64,000 nt of DNA, taken from the NCBI RefSeq assembly GCF_005497185.1, contig NZ_RJTN01000002.1:310001-374000 (forward strand), written 5' to 3'. The stretch is from Pectobacterium polonicum. Lineage in GTDB: Bacteria > Pseudomonadota > Gammaproteobacteria > Enterobacterales > Enterobacteriaceae. The stretch's first letter is position 1; the number at the start of each line of letters is the position of its first letter. The position numbers were made by a program, and so were the translations under genes. Below, in pieces: positions 8,051 through 16,338 of the stretch. The notes beneath the pieces were generated by a model. It was not told where the DNA came from and did not search any database. It saw nothing but the letters and a program-made list of their open reading frames with translations.

Positions 8051-9523
8051 CTATCGTGAAAGATCGACACAGAGATATTTCATTTCCAGATAGTCTTCGA
8101 TACCGAACCGTGACCCTTCGCGTCCCAGCCCTGACTGCTTCACCCCGCCAAACGGCGCGACTTCATTCGAGATCAATCCGGTATTAATGCCGACCATGCC
8201 GTAGTCCAGCGCTTCCGGCACCGTCCACTGACGCACGGCATCGCGCGTGTAGACATAAGCGGCCAGCCCGAATTCGGTATCGTTCGCCATTGCAATCACC
8301 TCGGCCTCATCACTGAAGCGGAACAGCGGTGCCACAGGTCCGAACGTCTCTTCGCGGGCGAAACGCATTTCGCGGGTCACATCGCCGATAATGGTTGGCG
8401 TGAAGAACGTACCGCCCAGCTCGTGGCGTTTACCGCCCAGCAGCAGCGTTGCCCCGTGCGATAACGCATCAGCAATGTGCTGCTCAACCTTGCTCACCGC
8501 ATCGGCATCAATCAGCGGCCCTTGCGTCACACCCGACTGCGTACCGTCGCCCACATTCAACTTGCGCACTTCCTCTACCAGCCGTTCGACCAGCGTCGGG
8601 TAAATCCCATTCTGCACATAGATTCGGTTAGCACAGACGCAAGTCTGCCCGCTATTGCGGAACTTGGAGGCCAAAATGCCTTTCACCGCCTGATCCACAT
8701 CGGCATCATCGAACACGATAAACGGCGCGTTGCCACCCAACTCCAGCGACAGCTTTTTCACCGTTGGCGCACTCTGCGCCATCAGGATACGACCCACTTC
8801 CGTCGAGCCGGTAAAGCTCAGCTTGCGTACCACCGGACTATCGCACAGTACTTTACCGACCGACTGCGCATCACCGACAATCACCTGCAATACGCCGCGC
8901 GGAATACCGGCCTGCTGCGCCAGTTCCGCCAGCGCCAGCGCGGTAAACGGCGTTTGCTCGGCAGGCTTAACGATCATCGTACAGCCCGCCGCCAGTGCGG
9001 GCCCGACCTTACGCGTAATCATCGCCGCCGGGAAATTCCACGGCGTAATCGCTGCACACACGCCAATAGGCTGCTTAATCACCAGCAGACGCTGCTGCCC
9101 CTGCGGCGATTGCAATACGCTGCCTTCAATGCGCTTGGCTTCTTCCGCAAACCAGTCGATAAAACTGGTGGCGTAGGCAATTTCGCCGCGCGCTTCCGCC
9201 AATGGTTTTCCCTGTTCCGCCGTCAGCAGCGCCGCCAAATCCTCCTGATTGTCCATAATCAGACGCGCCCATGCCTGCAACAGCGCGGCACGTTCTTTTC
9301 CCGTCTTCTTGCGCCACTCAACCAACGCCCGTTCCGCAGCAGCAATCGCCTGCTGAGTTTGTGACACCGTCACGAGTGGCACGCTACCCAACACCTCACC
9401 CGTCGCCGGATTAGTCACCTCCAGACGTTCACCGTTTTGGCTGTCTTGCCACTCGCCGTCAATCAGGCAGTGTTGACGGAATAAGGTTTGTTGTTTCAGT
9501 GAAATAGACTGTTTCAGTTGCAT
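8051..9523 (-). CDS. gabD: NADP-dependent succinate-semialdehyde dehydrogenase
   Basis: A 490-aa aldehyde dehydrogenase that should oxidise succinate semialdehyde to succinate. The cofactor segment TPWNFPAAMITRK is near 160-172, the general base E261 sits in LELGGN, and the catalytic cysteine C295 lies in SGQTCVCANR; a second cysteine two residues on is typical of GabD enzymes. It follows gabT by only 10 bases, so the two are cotranscribed. The product enters the TCA cycle. Other semialdehydes, for example those made by the nearby phospho-lyase-type enzyme, might also be substrates; that is inference. Confidence 0.95.
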   Translation of the reverse strand: MQLKQSISLKQQTLFRQHCLIDGEWQDSQNGERLEVTNPATGEVLGSVPLVTVSQTQQAIAAAERALVEWRKKTGKERAALLQAWARLIMDNQEDLAALLTAEQGKPLAEARGEIAYATSFIDWFAEEAKRIEGSVLQSPQGQQRLLVIKQPIGVCAAITPWNFPAAMITRKVGPALAAGCTMIVKPAEQTPFTALALAELAQQAGIPRGVLQVIVGDAQSVGKVLCDSPVVRKLSFTGSTEVGRILMAQSAPTVKKLSLELGGNAPFIVFDDADVDQAVKGILASKFRNSGQTCVCANRIYVQNGIYPTLVERLVEEVRKLNVGDGTQSGVTQGPLIDADAVSKVEQHIADALSHGATLLLGGKRHELGGTFFTPTIIGDVTREMRFAREETFGPVAPLFRFSDEAEVIAMANDTEFGLAAYVYTRDAVRQWTVPEALDYGMVGINTGLISNEVAPFGGVKQSGLGREGSRFGIEDYLEMKYLCVDLSR

Positions 9524-9533
9524 AGCATCTCTT

Positions 9534-10799
9534 CTATTGTGTTAATACGCGCGTCAGGATGTTCATCGCCTTGCTGAACTGCTCATCAGGAACCGTCAGC
9601 GGATACAGGAAACGAATCACGTTGCCATGTACACCGCAGGTCAGCAGCAGCAAGCCCGCGTCTAACGCGCTTTTCTGAAATTGGCGAGTAATCTCTGCCG
9701 AGGGTTTACCCGTGTTCGGATCGCTAAATTCAGCCGCGACCATCGATCCTTGTGCTCGAATCGCCACCAGTGCCGGACACTGCGCTTTCACTTTTTCCAG
9801 CGTTTCGACCAACGCAGCACCCAGCCGCTGTGCCCGTTGGCACAATTTTTCTTCTTCAATCACATCCAATACCGCCAGTGCTGAAGCAACCGACAGCGGG
9901 TTGCCCGCATAGGTACCACCCAAGCCACCAGGCGATGGCGCATCCATCACCTCAGCACGGCCGACCACGCCAGAAATCGGGAAACCGCCGCCCAGGCTTT
10001 TCGCCATGGTGATCAGATCCGCTTTCTCAGTATAATACTCCATCGCAAACAGTTTACCGGTACGGGCAAAGCCGGTCTGCACCTCATCGGCAATCAGCAG
10101 AATGCCATGCTCATCGCACAGCTCGCGCAACCCGCTGATAAAGGCAGGAGGCGCGACGTGAAATCCGCCTTCGCCCTGTACCGGTTCCAAAATAATCGCG
10201 GCGACCTGATCGGCAGCGATGTCGGTATGCATCAAACGTTCGACGCTTTCCAGTGCCTGTTCAACGGTGATGCCACTCTTTTCATTCGGGTAAAGCGCGT
10301 GAAAAATGGAACCAGGGAACGGGCCAAATCCCGTTGAGTACGGAGCCACTTTGCCCGTCAGCGTCATGGTCAGTAACGTGCGGCCATGAAACGCCGCGTT
10401 GAAGGCGATCACGCCGGGGCGTTTGGTGTAAGCACGGGCGATCTTCACCGCGTTTTCCACCGCTTCGGCTCCGGTGGTAAAGAACGTGGTTTTTGCCGCG
10501 CCTTGAATGGGTGCCAACGCGTTAATACGCTCAGCCAGCGTAACGTAGCTGCCGTAAGGTACAATCTGATAGGCAGTATGGGTAAAGCGATTCAGCTGTT
10601 CGCGCACCGCGGCGACAATTTTCGGGTGACGATGCCCGGTGTTCAGTACCGCAATCCCGGCAGCGAAATCGATAAACTCTCGCCCTTCAACATCCCATAG
10701 GGTGCTGTTTTCCGCACGCTCAGCATAGAAATCACACATGACGCCCACACCACGCGGCGTGGCGGCCAGACGGCGTTGATTCAGTTCGCTATTCTTCAT
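9534..10799 (-). CDS. gabT: 4-aminobutyrate aminotransferase
   Basis: A 421-aa class III PLP aminotransferase that converts 4-aminobutyrate and 2-oxoglutarate to succinate semialdehyde and glutamate. Visible marks are TTGAEAVENAVKIAR near 108-122, LIADEVQTGFARTG near 235-248 and the PLP lysine K267 in MAKSLGGGFP. The ATG at 10799 has GGAG six bases upstream; the longer frame from 10823 lacks one. It is the first gene of a gabT-gabD unit and divergent from a MocR-type regulator, the usual gab arrangement. A direct repeat in its leader is a good operator candidate. Confidence 0.95.
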   Translation of the reverse strand: MKNSELNQRRLAATPRGVGVMCDFYAERAENSTLWDVEGREFIDFAAGIAVLNTGHRHPKIVAAVREQLNRFTHTAYQIVPYGSYVTLAERINALAPIQGAAKTTFFTTGAEAVENAVKIARAYTKRPGVIAFNAAFHGRTLLTMTLTGKVAPYSTGFGPFPGSIFHALYPNEKSGITVEQALESVERLMHTDIAADQVAAIILEPVQGEGGFHVAPPAFISGLRELCDEHGILLIADEVQTGFARTGKLFAMEYYTEKADLITMAKSLGGGFPISGVVGRAEVMDAPSPGGLGGTYAGNPLSVASALAVLDVIEEEKLCQRAQRLGAALVETLEKVKAQCPALVAIRAQGSMVAAEFSDPNTGKPSAEITRQFQKSALDAGLLLLTCGVHGNVIRFLYPLTVPDEQFSKAMNILTRVLTQ

Positions 10800-10825
10800 G
10801 ATCGGCTCCGGTATCCTAAACACAT

Positions 10826-10854
10826 CTGTTAGTCGTTGAATGATGACTGTTAGT
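10826..10854. promoter_or_regulatory. Direct repeat CTGTTAGT-N13-CTGTTAGT, candidate MocR/GabR operator
   Basis: Two perfect 8-base direct repeats (10826-10833 and 10847-10854) are spaced 21 bases start to start, two helical turns, in the gabT-gabR intergenic region. MocR/GabR regulators are known to bind directly repeated half-sites. The repeats lie 27-55 bases upstream of the gabT start. Confidence 0.55.
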
Positions 10855-10896
10855 GTAGTTGCAAGATGATGATGTCATTTAGACGCGAGATGGTTC

Positions 10897-10902
10897 TATA
10901 AT
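10897..10902 (+). promoter_or_regulatory. Candidate -10 element of the MocR regulator promoter
   Basis: A perfect TATAAT lies about 35 bases before the TTG start at 10938. A weak -35 (TGTCAT, 10873-10878) is 18 bases upstream. The leader would be short. Confidence 0.5.
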
Positions 10903-10937
10903 CCAGTGCCATTTTTGAATATTTGAAGGGTCCACTT

Positions 10938-12431
10938 TTGCGCTCACTCCTGACCGACTTATTGCTTCAGCGTTTGGCCAACCAGCAAATTGGTGCGCTA
11001 AACAAGCGTTTGTACGACAGCATTCGGCTGGCGATTCTCGATGGTGCCATTACCGCTGGCGAGCGCTTGCCGTCGTCACGCGATCTGGCGCAGCAGCTGT
11101 CGCTGTCACGCAATACTGTGCTGACGGCTTACGAGCAGCTACTGGCAGAAGGCTATATTGACGCACGCAAAGGAAGCGGGACCTTCGTCACGGAACAGTT
11201 ACCCGATGGCAATATGCTACCGGTGAACAGCAGTAGTGCGGGGGAAATACGAGAGCCTAAACATGAGCTTTCGCGCCGCGGCATGCATCTGCTGGGTTAT
11301 GCAGGGGCTTCCATTCGCCAATGGGGGGCATTTATGCCCGGTATTCCTGATATCGCCAGCTTCCCACATGATTTATGGCGGCGGATTCAGACGCGTCTGA
11401 CACGGCGCGTTCGTCCTGAACAACTTTCTTACTCGCCCATTGGTGGCTGCCCCGAACTCCAGTTGGCGCTGGTAGATTACCTACGTGTCGCCCGTTCCGT
11501 CGAGTGTACGCCGGAACAGGTTCTGATTACCGAAGGCACCCATCAGGCAATGGATCTGCTGGCTAAAATGCTGTGCAACCCCGGCGATTTGGCATGGATT
11601 GAAGATCCCTGCTACTGGGGGATTCGTAATGTCCTGACGATTAACGGCCTGCGCGTTGCTCCTATTGATGTCGATGAACAGGGTCTGGCACCGCCAGAAA
11701 CGCTTTCGCCCGATACCGCACCGCGTTTGATTTGCGTGACACCGTCACATCAATATCCGCTGGGCGCGGTGATGAGTCTGGCACGCCGCCAACGATTGCT
11801 GGCACTGGCGCAGGAGCACGGCTGCTGGGTGGTGGAAGACGATTATGACAGCGAATTCCGCTTTTCCGGCAGCCCGATCCCCGCGCTACAAGGACTCCAG
11901 TCGCAATCCCCGGTGATCTACATCGGTACATTCAGTAAAACGCTCTACCCCGGCCTGCGCGTCAGCTACATGGTGTTGCCACCGCTGCTGGCACAGTCGC
12001 TAAAGACGGCGCACTCCGAGCTCTACCGCGGCGGACACTGGCTAACACAGGCAACGCTTGCGCAGTTTATCCGCGAAGGCCACTACGCCGCGCATATCCG
12101 CCGCATGCGTTTGCTGTATGCCAAACGGCGCGCGTTATTGACATCGCTGATCGAACAGCATTTGGGAACGGATTACATCGGGGACAATAGCAACGCCGGC
12201 CTGCATATGCTGCTTAGCCTGCCGCCCCACATTGATGATGTCGTGCTAAGCGCTACGATCCTGCGCCGTGGCGTGATGGTGAAACCGCTTTCCAGCTACT
12301 ATCTGCAACCGACGCAGCAGCGCGGTTTATTGCTGGGCTACGCCAGCGTCGAGGAGCCTCAAATGGAACAGGCTTTTTCCGTGATTGTGGCATGTCTTAA
12401 AGCACTGGATACCCACCATTCAGACGTCTGA
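10938..12431 (+). CDS. gabR: MocR-family PLP-dependent transcriptional regulator (GabR-like)
   Basis: About 497 aa. An N-terminal GntR-type winged helix (AGERLPSSRDLAQQLSLSRNTV, shown by its parts GERLPSSRDLA and LSRNTVLTAYEQL) is joined to a fold-type I aminotransferase-like domain. The PLP-binding lysine is in IGTFSKTLYPGLR, and the conserved DDYDSEFR is present. No ATG exists near the 5' end; TTG at 10938 follows GAAGGG at good spacing, with another TTG at 10923. It is divergent from gabT-gabD and probably senses GABA through PLP, activating gabTD. The symbol rests on gene context; other MocR regulators look similar. Confidence 0.85.
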   Translation: MRSLLTDLLLQRLANQQIGALNKRLYDSIRLAILDGAITAGERLPSSRDLAQQLSLSRNTVLTAYEQLLAEGYIDARKGSGTFVTEQLPDGNMLPVNSSSAGEIREPKHELSRRGMHLLGYAGASIRQWGAFMPGIPDIASFPHDLWRRIQTRLTRRVRPEQLSYSPIGGCPELQLALVDYLRVARSVECTPEQVLITEGTHQAMDLLAKMLCNPGDLAWIEDPCYWGIRNVLTINGLRVAPIDVDEQGLAPPETLSPDTAPRLICVTPSHQYPLGAVMSLARRQRLLALAQEHGCWVVEDDYDSEFRFSGSPIPALQGLQSQSPVIYIGTFSKTLYPGLRVSYMVLPPLLAQSLKTAHSELYRGGHWLTQATLAQFIREGHYAAHIRRMRLLYAKRRALLTSLIEQHLGTDYIGDNSNAGLHMLLSLPPHIDDVVLSATILRRGVMVKPLSSYYLQPTQQRGLLLGYASVEEPQMEQAFSVIVACLKALDTHHSDV

Positions 12432-12622
12432 CAGTTCTCATTTTCATTCGAGCCAATTCGCACCATTACGGTGCCATTTACCCCTGTGCGCCCCATGGCA
12501 GCGCATCCATTGTGATGATCAACCGCATTTTAGCGCACTACCGCGCGGTATTTTCTGCTCGCTAAGCATCCGGCATGGTTTATGCATTCTTATGAATAAC
12601 AGTGACTGCCGGAGAGTGAAAA

Positions 12623-13717
12623 ATGAGAAATTATGTCAGCTTCAGGAATGTTCAGAAGACCTACGACGGCGATCGCCTGATCGTTAAAAACCTCAATCTG
12701 GATATCCGTGAAGGTGAATTTCTGACCCTGCTCGGGCCTTCCGGCTTGGGAAAAACCACCAGTTTGATGATGCTCGCCGGGTTTGAAACCCCGACGCAGG
12801 GGGAAATTCTGCTGCGCGACGCCCCACTGCACCATCTTCCCCCGCATCAGCGTGACATCGGCATGGTATTTCAGAACTACGCCCTGTTCCCACACATGAC
12901 CGTGGCGGAAAATCTGGCGTTTCCACTCTCCATCCGCCGCCTGAACCGTGCCGATATCAAAGAGAAAGTGGATCGGGTATTGGATCGCGTGAAGCTCACC
13001 AGCCTGGCCGATCGCTACCCCGCCCAGATGTCCGGCGGTCAGCAGCAGCGTGTCGCGCTGGCTCGTGCGCTGGTCTTCGAACCGAAATTGGTACTGATGG
13101 ATGAACCGCTGGGCGCGCTGGATAAGCAACTGCGTGAACATATGCAACTGGAAATTAAAGAGTTGCATCAATCGCTGGAATTGACCGTGGTATACGTCAC
13201 CCATGACCAGAGCGAAGCGATGACCATGTCCAACCGCGTTGCCGTGTTTAACGACGGTGTGATTCAGCAGATGGATAGCCCGAGCGATATCTACGAAAAA
13301 CCGGAGAACGCCTTTGTGGCGCAGTTTATCGGCGAAAACAATACGCTGCTCGCCACCCGCGCCGAGGCCGAAGGCGCGTTCTATCGGGCAACGCTGGACG
13401 ACGGCACCTCGCTACGCGCACTGAAAGTCCGCCCCAGCTCGCCGGGTCGTAAAATCACACTCTGCATCCGCCCGGAACGTATTCACGTCAACGCGGCTCA
13501 TACCGACGACACAATGCAGCATGTCAAAGCCCGCATTCAGCAGTTCATCTATCTTGGCGATCACGTCAGGATGATGACGGAAGTCGCCGGTCAGCCGCAG
13601 TTTATGGTGAAACTCCCCGCCAGCGAGATTCAACCACACTGGAAAACGGGCACTGAGGTCAATCTATCGTGGCAACCGGAGCACCTGCGCGCGCTGGATA
13701 GCATCATCACGCATTAA
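12623..13717 (+). CDS. ABC importer ATPase, PotA-type
   Basis: A 364-aa ATP-binding subunit. Walker A is GPSGLGKTT at 38-46, with Leu where Ser is usual. The Q-loop is in GMVFQNYALFPHMT, the signature is MSGGQQQRVALARAL, Walker B is LVLMDEPLGALD, and the switch histidine is in VYVTHDQSEA. The C-terminal about 120 residues form the TOBE-type regulatory domain (LCIRPERI...). It has no permease beside it and is the natural partner of the two permeases at 4414-6538, placing the ATPase of one importer on the far side of the gab genes. The gap at 12432-12622 contains a GCACC-N5-GGTGC inverted repeat at 12460-12474. Confidence 0.92.
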   Translation: MRNYVSFRNVQKTYDGDRLIVKNLNLDIREGEFLTLLGPSGLGKTTSLMMLAGFETPTQGEILLRDAPLHHLPPHQRDIGMVFQNYALFPHMTVAENLAFPLSIRRLNRADIKEKVDRVLDRVKLTSLADRYPAQMSGGQQQRVALARALVFEPKLVLMDEPLGALDKQLREHMQLEIKELHQSLELTVVYVTHDQSEAMTMSNRVAVFNDGVIQQMDSPSDIYEKPENAFVAQFIGENNTLLATRAEAEGAFYRATLDDGTSLRALKVRPSSPGRKITLCIRPERIHVNAAHTDDTMQHVKARIQQFIYLGDHVRMMTEVAGQPQFMVKLPASEIQPHWKTGTEVNLSWQPEHLRALDSIITH

Positions 13718-13767
13718 TCGTGACGCGCTGACAGCATCAAGGTACAACTCAGGCAGGAAATAAACAT

Positions 13768-13789
13768 GTTGCCCCTGAACAGGGGCAAC
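13768..13789. terminator. Hairpin between convergent ATPase and GlsB-type genes
   Basis: GTTGCCCCT-GAAC-AGGGGCAAC is a perfect 9-bp stem with a 4-base loop, placed between two convergent genes. It lacks a clear U-run, but the position suits a shared terminator. Confidence 0.55.
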
Positions 13790-13799
13790 GGATATAGCA

Positions 13800-14048
13800 C
13801 TAGTCTCGAATCTTGCGGTATACCCACAGCACGACAATCGCGCCGACAACCGCTACCACAAAGCTGCCGAAATTAAAGCCATCAACCCGGCCGAACCCAA
13901 AGAAAACGCTGATATAGCCGCCCACAACCGCACCGACAATCCCGAGCAACACCGTCAGGATAAAACCGCCGCCGTCTTTACCGGGCATAATCCACTTAGC
14001 CAGAATCCCCGCAATCAAGCCAAAAATAATCCAGGACAGAATACCCAT
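13800..14048 (-). CDS. GlsB/YeaQ/YmgE-family small membrane protein
   Basis: An 82-aa inner-membrane protein of the transglycosylase-associated (GlsB/YeaQ/YmgE) family, found across enterobacteria and often stress-induced. It has three hydrophobic segments (ILSWIIFGLIAGILAKWIM; FILTVLLGIVGAVVGGYISV; FVVAVVGAIVVLWVY) with the typical MPGKDGGG loop after the first. The start at 14048 is preceded by GAGGAG; the longer frame to 14093 is not needed. Biochemical function is unknown. Confidence 0.85.
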   Translation of the reverse strand: MGILSWIIFGLIAGILAKWIMPGKDGGGFILTVLLGIVGAVVGGYISVFFGFGRVDGFNFGSFVVAVVGAIVVLWVYRKIRD

Positions 14049-14373
14049 ACCTACTCCTCGCGTTTTCGTTTCACCACACCCACACTTTGCCACTCATCGG
14101 CAAATCGGGCCGTTAAGCAAGTATAGGTTAGGATTGGGGAAGTTGTTGGTTGAGCACTTTATGATGCAGCACTGCGCATCACTCACTGAAGAATACAAAA
14201 ATTCGCTCATCGATACTCAGGGCCACAGTGCTTAGGGGAAAATAATTTCGATAGCGATCTCAACTTCATTAATAAAAAACCAATTAACCATAAAATATCT
14301 TATTTTCAATATATTAAATGGATTCATCCGATTAGGATAAATTATTGAATCGATCTCAACACCGGAGAGGGAA

Positions 14374-15048
14374 ATGCCGGATGCACTATATATTTTAGAT
14401 GCTGGTGTAAGAGCGCTAGCATCTACAAATGAGATATTGGGCCTTGCAGACAAGGATTTTCGTGTTGCGCAATTGACTGCTATGGATTTGGAGTGGTGTA
14501 TTGCCCATACACGAAATACTATTAATATCCATCAGCTCCCTTGGGCTCAAAACGGTGGAGTATTAGAAAATCCAGATACTTTTAACTTCAGTTTTAAACT
14601 CTTGGATACAGAAGACAGGCCCGCAGCCGCTTGCATGTGTAGCTTTTGCCCGCGAACTGAATGGGCAGAAAATGGAGAACACTTCGACGAGGGCCCAACG
14701 CTAAATGTTGAAATGTTACAAAACTTTCATCTGCGTGATTCTGAACTGGATGGGAATACCCTAAAGTATGCGCTCTACGCCGTACTATTTTTCATAGTAG
14801 AGACAGAGTGTACCGGGGTCCGTTTAATCGAACCTATTAATGATATCGTGGCTAACTATTATTTAGCTCAGGGTTTTGAAGATATAACGGGAGGTAGCAA
14901 AGCGATCCTGTGGCGATCTTCTGGAAATCTTCTTCAGTGGTTTAGTGAAGAAATTCAGTTAGCAAACAACGACATTGAAGGTGAGTATTTTTTAGGCGAT
15001 AATGAATTTAACGAGAGCGAATTTGATGGAGGGGAAAATGGCAACTAA
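14374..15048 (+). CDS. GNAT-like protein of unknown function in an AT-rich islet
   Basis: A 224-aa acidic protein not recognised as a named family. The region near 145-175 (VRLIEPIND followed by ANYYLAQGFEDI) matches the C-terminal half of a GNAT acetyltransferase fold, where a strand is followed by N-x-A-x-x-Y-x-x-x-GF. A canonical acetyl-CoA loop (R/Q-x-x-G-x-G/A) is not visible, so activity is uncertain. GGAGAGGGAA precedes the ATG. The last about 30 residues are very acidic. Its 3' end overlaps the next gene by 11 bases, implying a coupled pair. Base composition is clearly lower in G+C than the flanks, suggesting acquisition. A defence or toxin-antitoxin role is possible but unproven. Confidence 0.55.
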   Translation: MPDALYILDAGVRALASTNEILGLADKDFRVAQLTAMDLEWCIAHTRNTINIHQLPWAQNGGVLENPDTFNFSFKLLDTEDRPAAACMCSFCPRTEWAENGEHFDEGPTLNVEMLQNFHLRDSELDGNTLKYALYAVLFFIVETECTGVRLIEPINDIVANYYLAQGFEDITGGSKAILWRSSGNLLQWFSEEIQLANNDIEGEYFLGDNEFNESEFDGGENGN

Positions 15049-15307
15049 AAGAAAAAAAACTTATGCTTCGCCTCTAACTCAAAATCACCATGACATTGAT
15101 TTTGATGAAGATCAAGCTGGGCTGATTCATAATAACGGTGTAAAATACACACAGGAAGCTCTTGCCCACATAACGCCGCGCGGGAAATGCATTACCGCTA
15201 CTAAAGAAGAGGTTTTTTCTATCATATTAGCCTCCGCTAGAAGAACCAAGCGCCAGAAAGACCCTATAATTGAGGCAATTGGTTCAATTTATAAACCCAC
15301 TAAATAA
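15038..15307 (+). CDS. Small basic protein overlapping the GNAT-like gene
   Basis: An 89-aa protein starting at ATG 15038 after GGAGGGG, overlapping the preceding stop by 11 bases. It begins with a basic patch (MATKRKKTY), has an acidic middle (DIDFDEDQAG), and ends with ARRTKRQKDP. No family is recognised. The basic ends suggest DNA or RNA contact, or binding of the very acidic tail of its partner. It shares the AT-rich composition of the first gene, and the pair is bordered by noncoding AT-rich DNA. Confidence 0.6.
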   Translation: MATKRKKTYASPLTQNHHDIDFDEDQAGLIHNNGVKYTQEALAHITPRGKCITATKEEVFSIILASARRTKRQKDPIIEAIGSIYKPTK

Positions 15308-15419
15308 TGTCTACTGGTCGCATGTATGTCTTTATTTGCGGCCATTTTACTTAAAAAATCAGACCATCATCACATCGGCAATTTAGCGCATCAAAGTTAT
15401 CTGGCATTAATCACCATCC

Positions 15420-16043
15420 CTACTCCTTCGCATACAAATACACCGAAGCCCGTGATACCCCAAGATGCTGTGCAATGGTTTCCATGGATTTTTTGACTTC
15501 CAGCAGGCCGTTGTCTTTCAGTTCCTGAAGCAGGATTTTTCTGTCCTGCGCTTTTAGCGCCCGTGGCGTGGTGGCAAGCCGGGCGGCGAAGTGATCGATG
15601 TGTTGTCTGATCGCCGCGGCACCGTTTGGTTCTAAATGCTCCGTTACGGAGTCGGAAGCGATCTGGGTGAACTGCGCCAGCGCATTCTGCATGCCACGAA
15701 ATAGCGTCATATCAACATTCAGGCACAGCGCGGCGACATAGTCGCCTTGCGCATTTTTGATGCCGACTGAAGTGCTTTTTACCGGACGTCCATCAGCAAA
15801 CTGGTTGGCGTAGTTCGCCAAAATATTAGGAAATTCAGGCGAGGCGATACGGGCAAGACCCAGCTCCGTTGCAGGTGCCCCCACCTCTCTGCCGGATAGA
15901 TTATTGTGAATGGAAAGTATCGCGTGTTCTGGGTTCTTCAGATCGTGCACGACCACTTCACAGAATGGCGCAAACGTCTCACTTAGCCCTTTAGCAATAG
16001 CATCTAACTGCGTCAGCAGCAGATCTTCTCCAGATGCAGACAT
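15420..16043 (-). CDS. YheO/DauR-type transcriptional regulator (PAS-like plus HTH)
   Basis: A 207-aa regulator. The N-terminal about 115 residues match the YheO-like PAS domain (FAPFCEVVVHDLKNPEHAIL; GREVGAPATELGLARI). The C-terminal about 60 residues carry the DauR/YheO helix-turn-helix (METIAQHLGVSRASVYLYAK). The ATG at 16043 has GGAGAG at the right distance; the open frame continues upstream to 16199 without support. It is divergent from a three-gene amino-acid operon, much as DauR controls D-amino-acid genes in Pseudomonas, so it most likely senses a substrate of that operon. Confidence 0.85.
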   Translation of the reverse strand: MSASGEDLLLTQLDAIAKGLSETFAPFCEVVVHDLKNPEHAILSIHNNLSGREVGAPATELGLARIASPEFPNILANYANQFADGRPVKSTSVGIKNAQGDYVAALCLNVDMTLFRGMQNALAQFTQIASDSVTEHLEPNGAAAIRQHIDHFAARLATTPRALKAQDRKILLQELKDNGLLEVKKSMETIAQHLGVSRASVYLYAKE

Positions 16044-16224
16044 ATTACTCTCCAAATACTCATACCGACGCAAGTGCGTTTTCTGGCGCTGAGTGTACTG
16101 TAAGTAAATCTGCTTTAGTACCACACGCAGTTTCTTCATTTTTCTCGCTTTGCTGCGTGAAAGGTGTGCATTTCTCACTTTTCCAGCAACACACGGCACG
16201 TCTCACCTAAGCTGAGAATCTAAA

Positions 16225-16255
16225 GATAAATCAAATTAGACAATTTATCTAATTT
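16225..16255. promoter_or_regulatory. Interleaved palindromes, candidate operator of the YheO/DauR-type regulator
   Basis: The divergent promoter region contains two overlapping perfect inverted repeats: AAATTAGA-N7-TCTAATTT (16233-16255) and GATAAAT-N11-ATTTATC (16225-16249). They lie between the regulator start (16043) and the operon start (16339), where a divergent operator would be expected. Confidence 0.5.
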
Positions 16256-16338
16256 TATATATTTTGTTTATTACGCATTCGACAGCATCGAGGTCACAGC
16301 CTCGGTATTCACAATCACTACTAGCAGGTGATCCAGAT

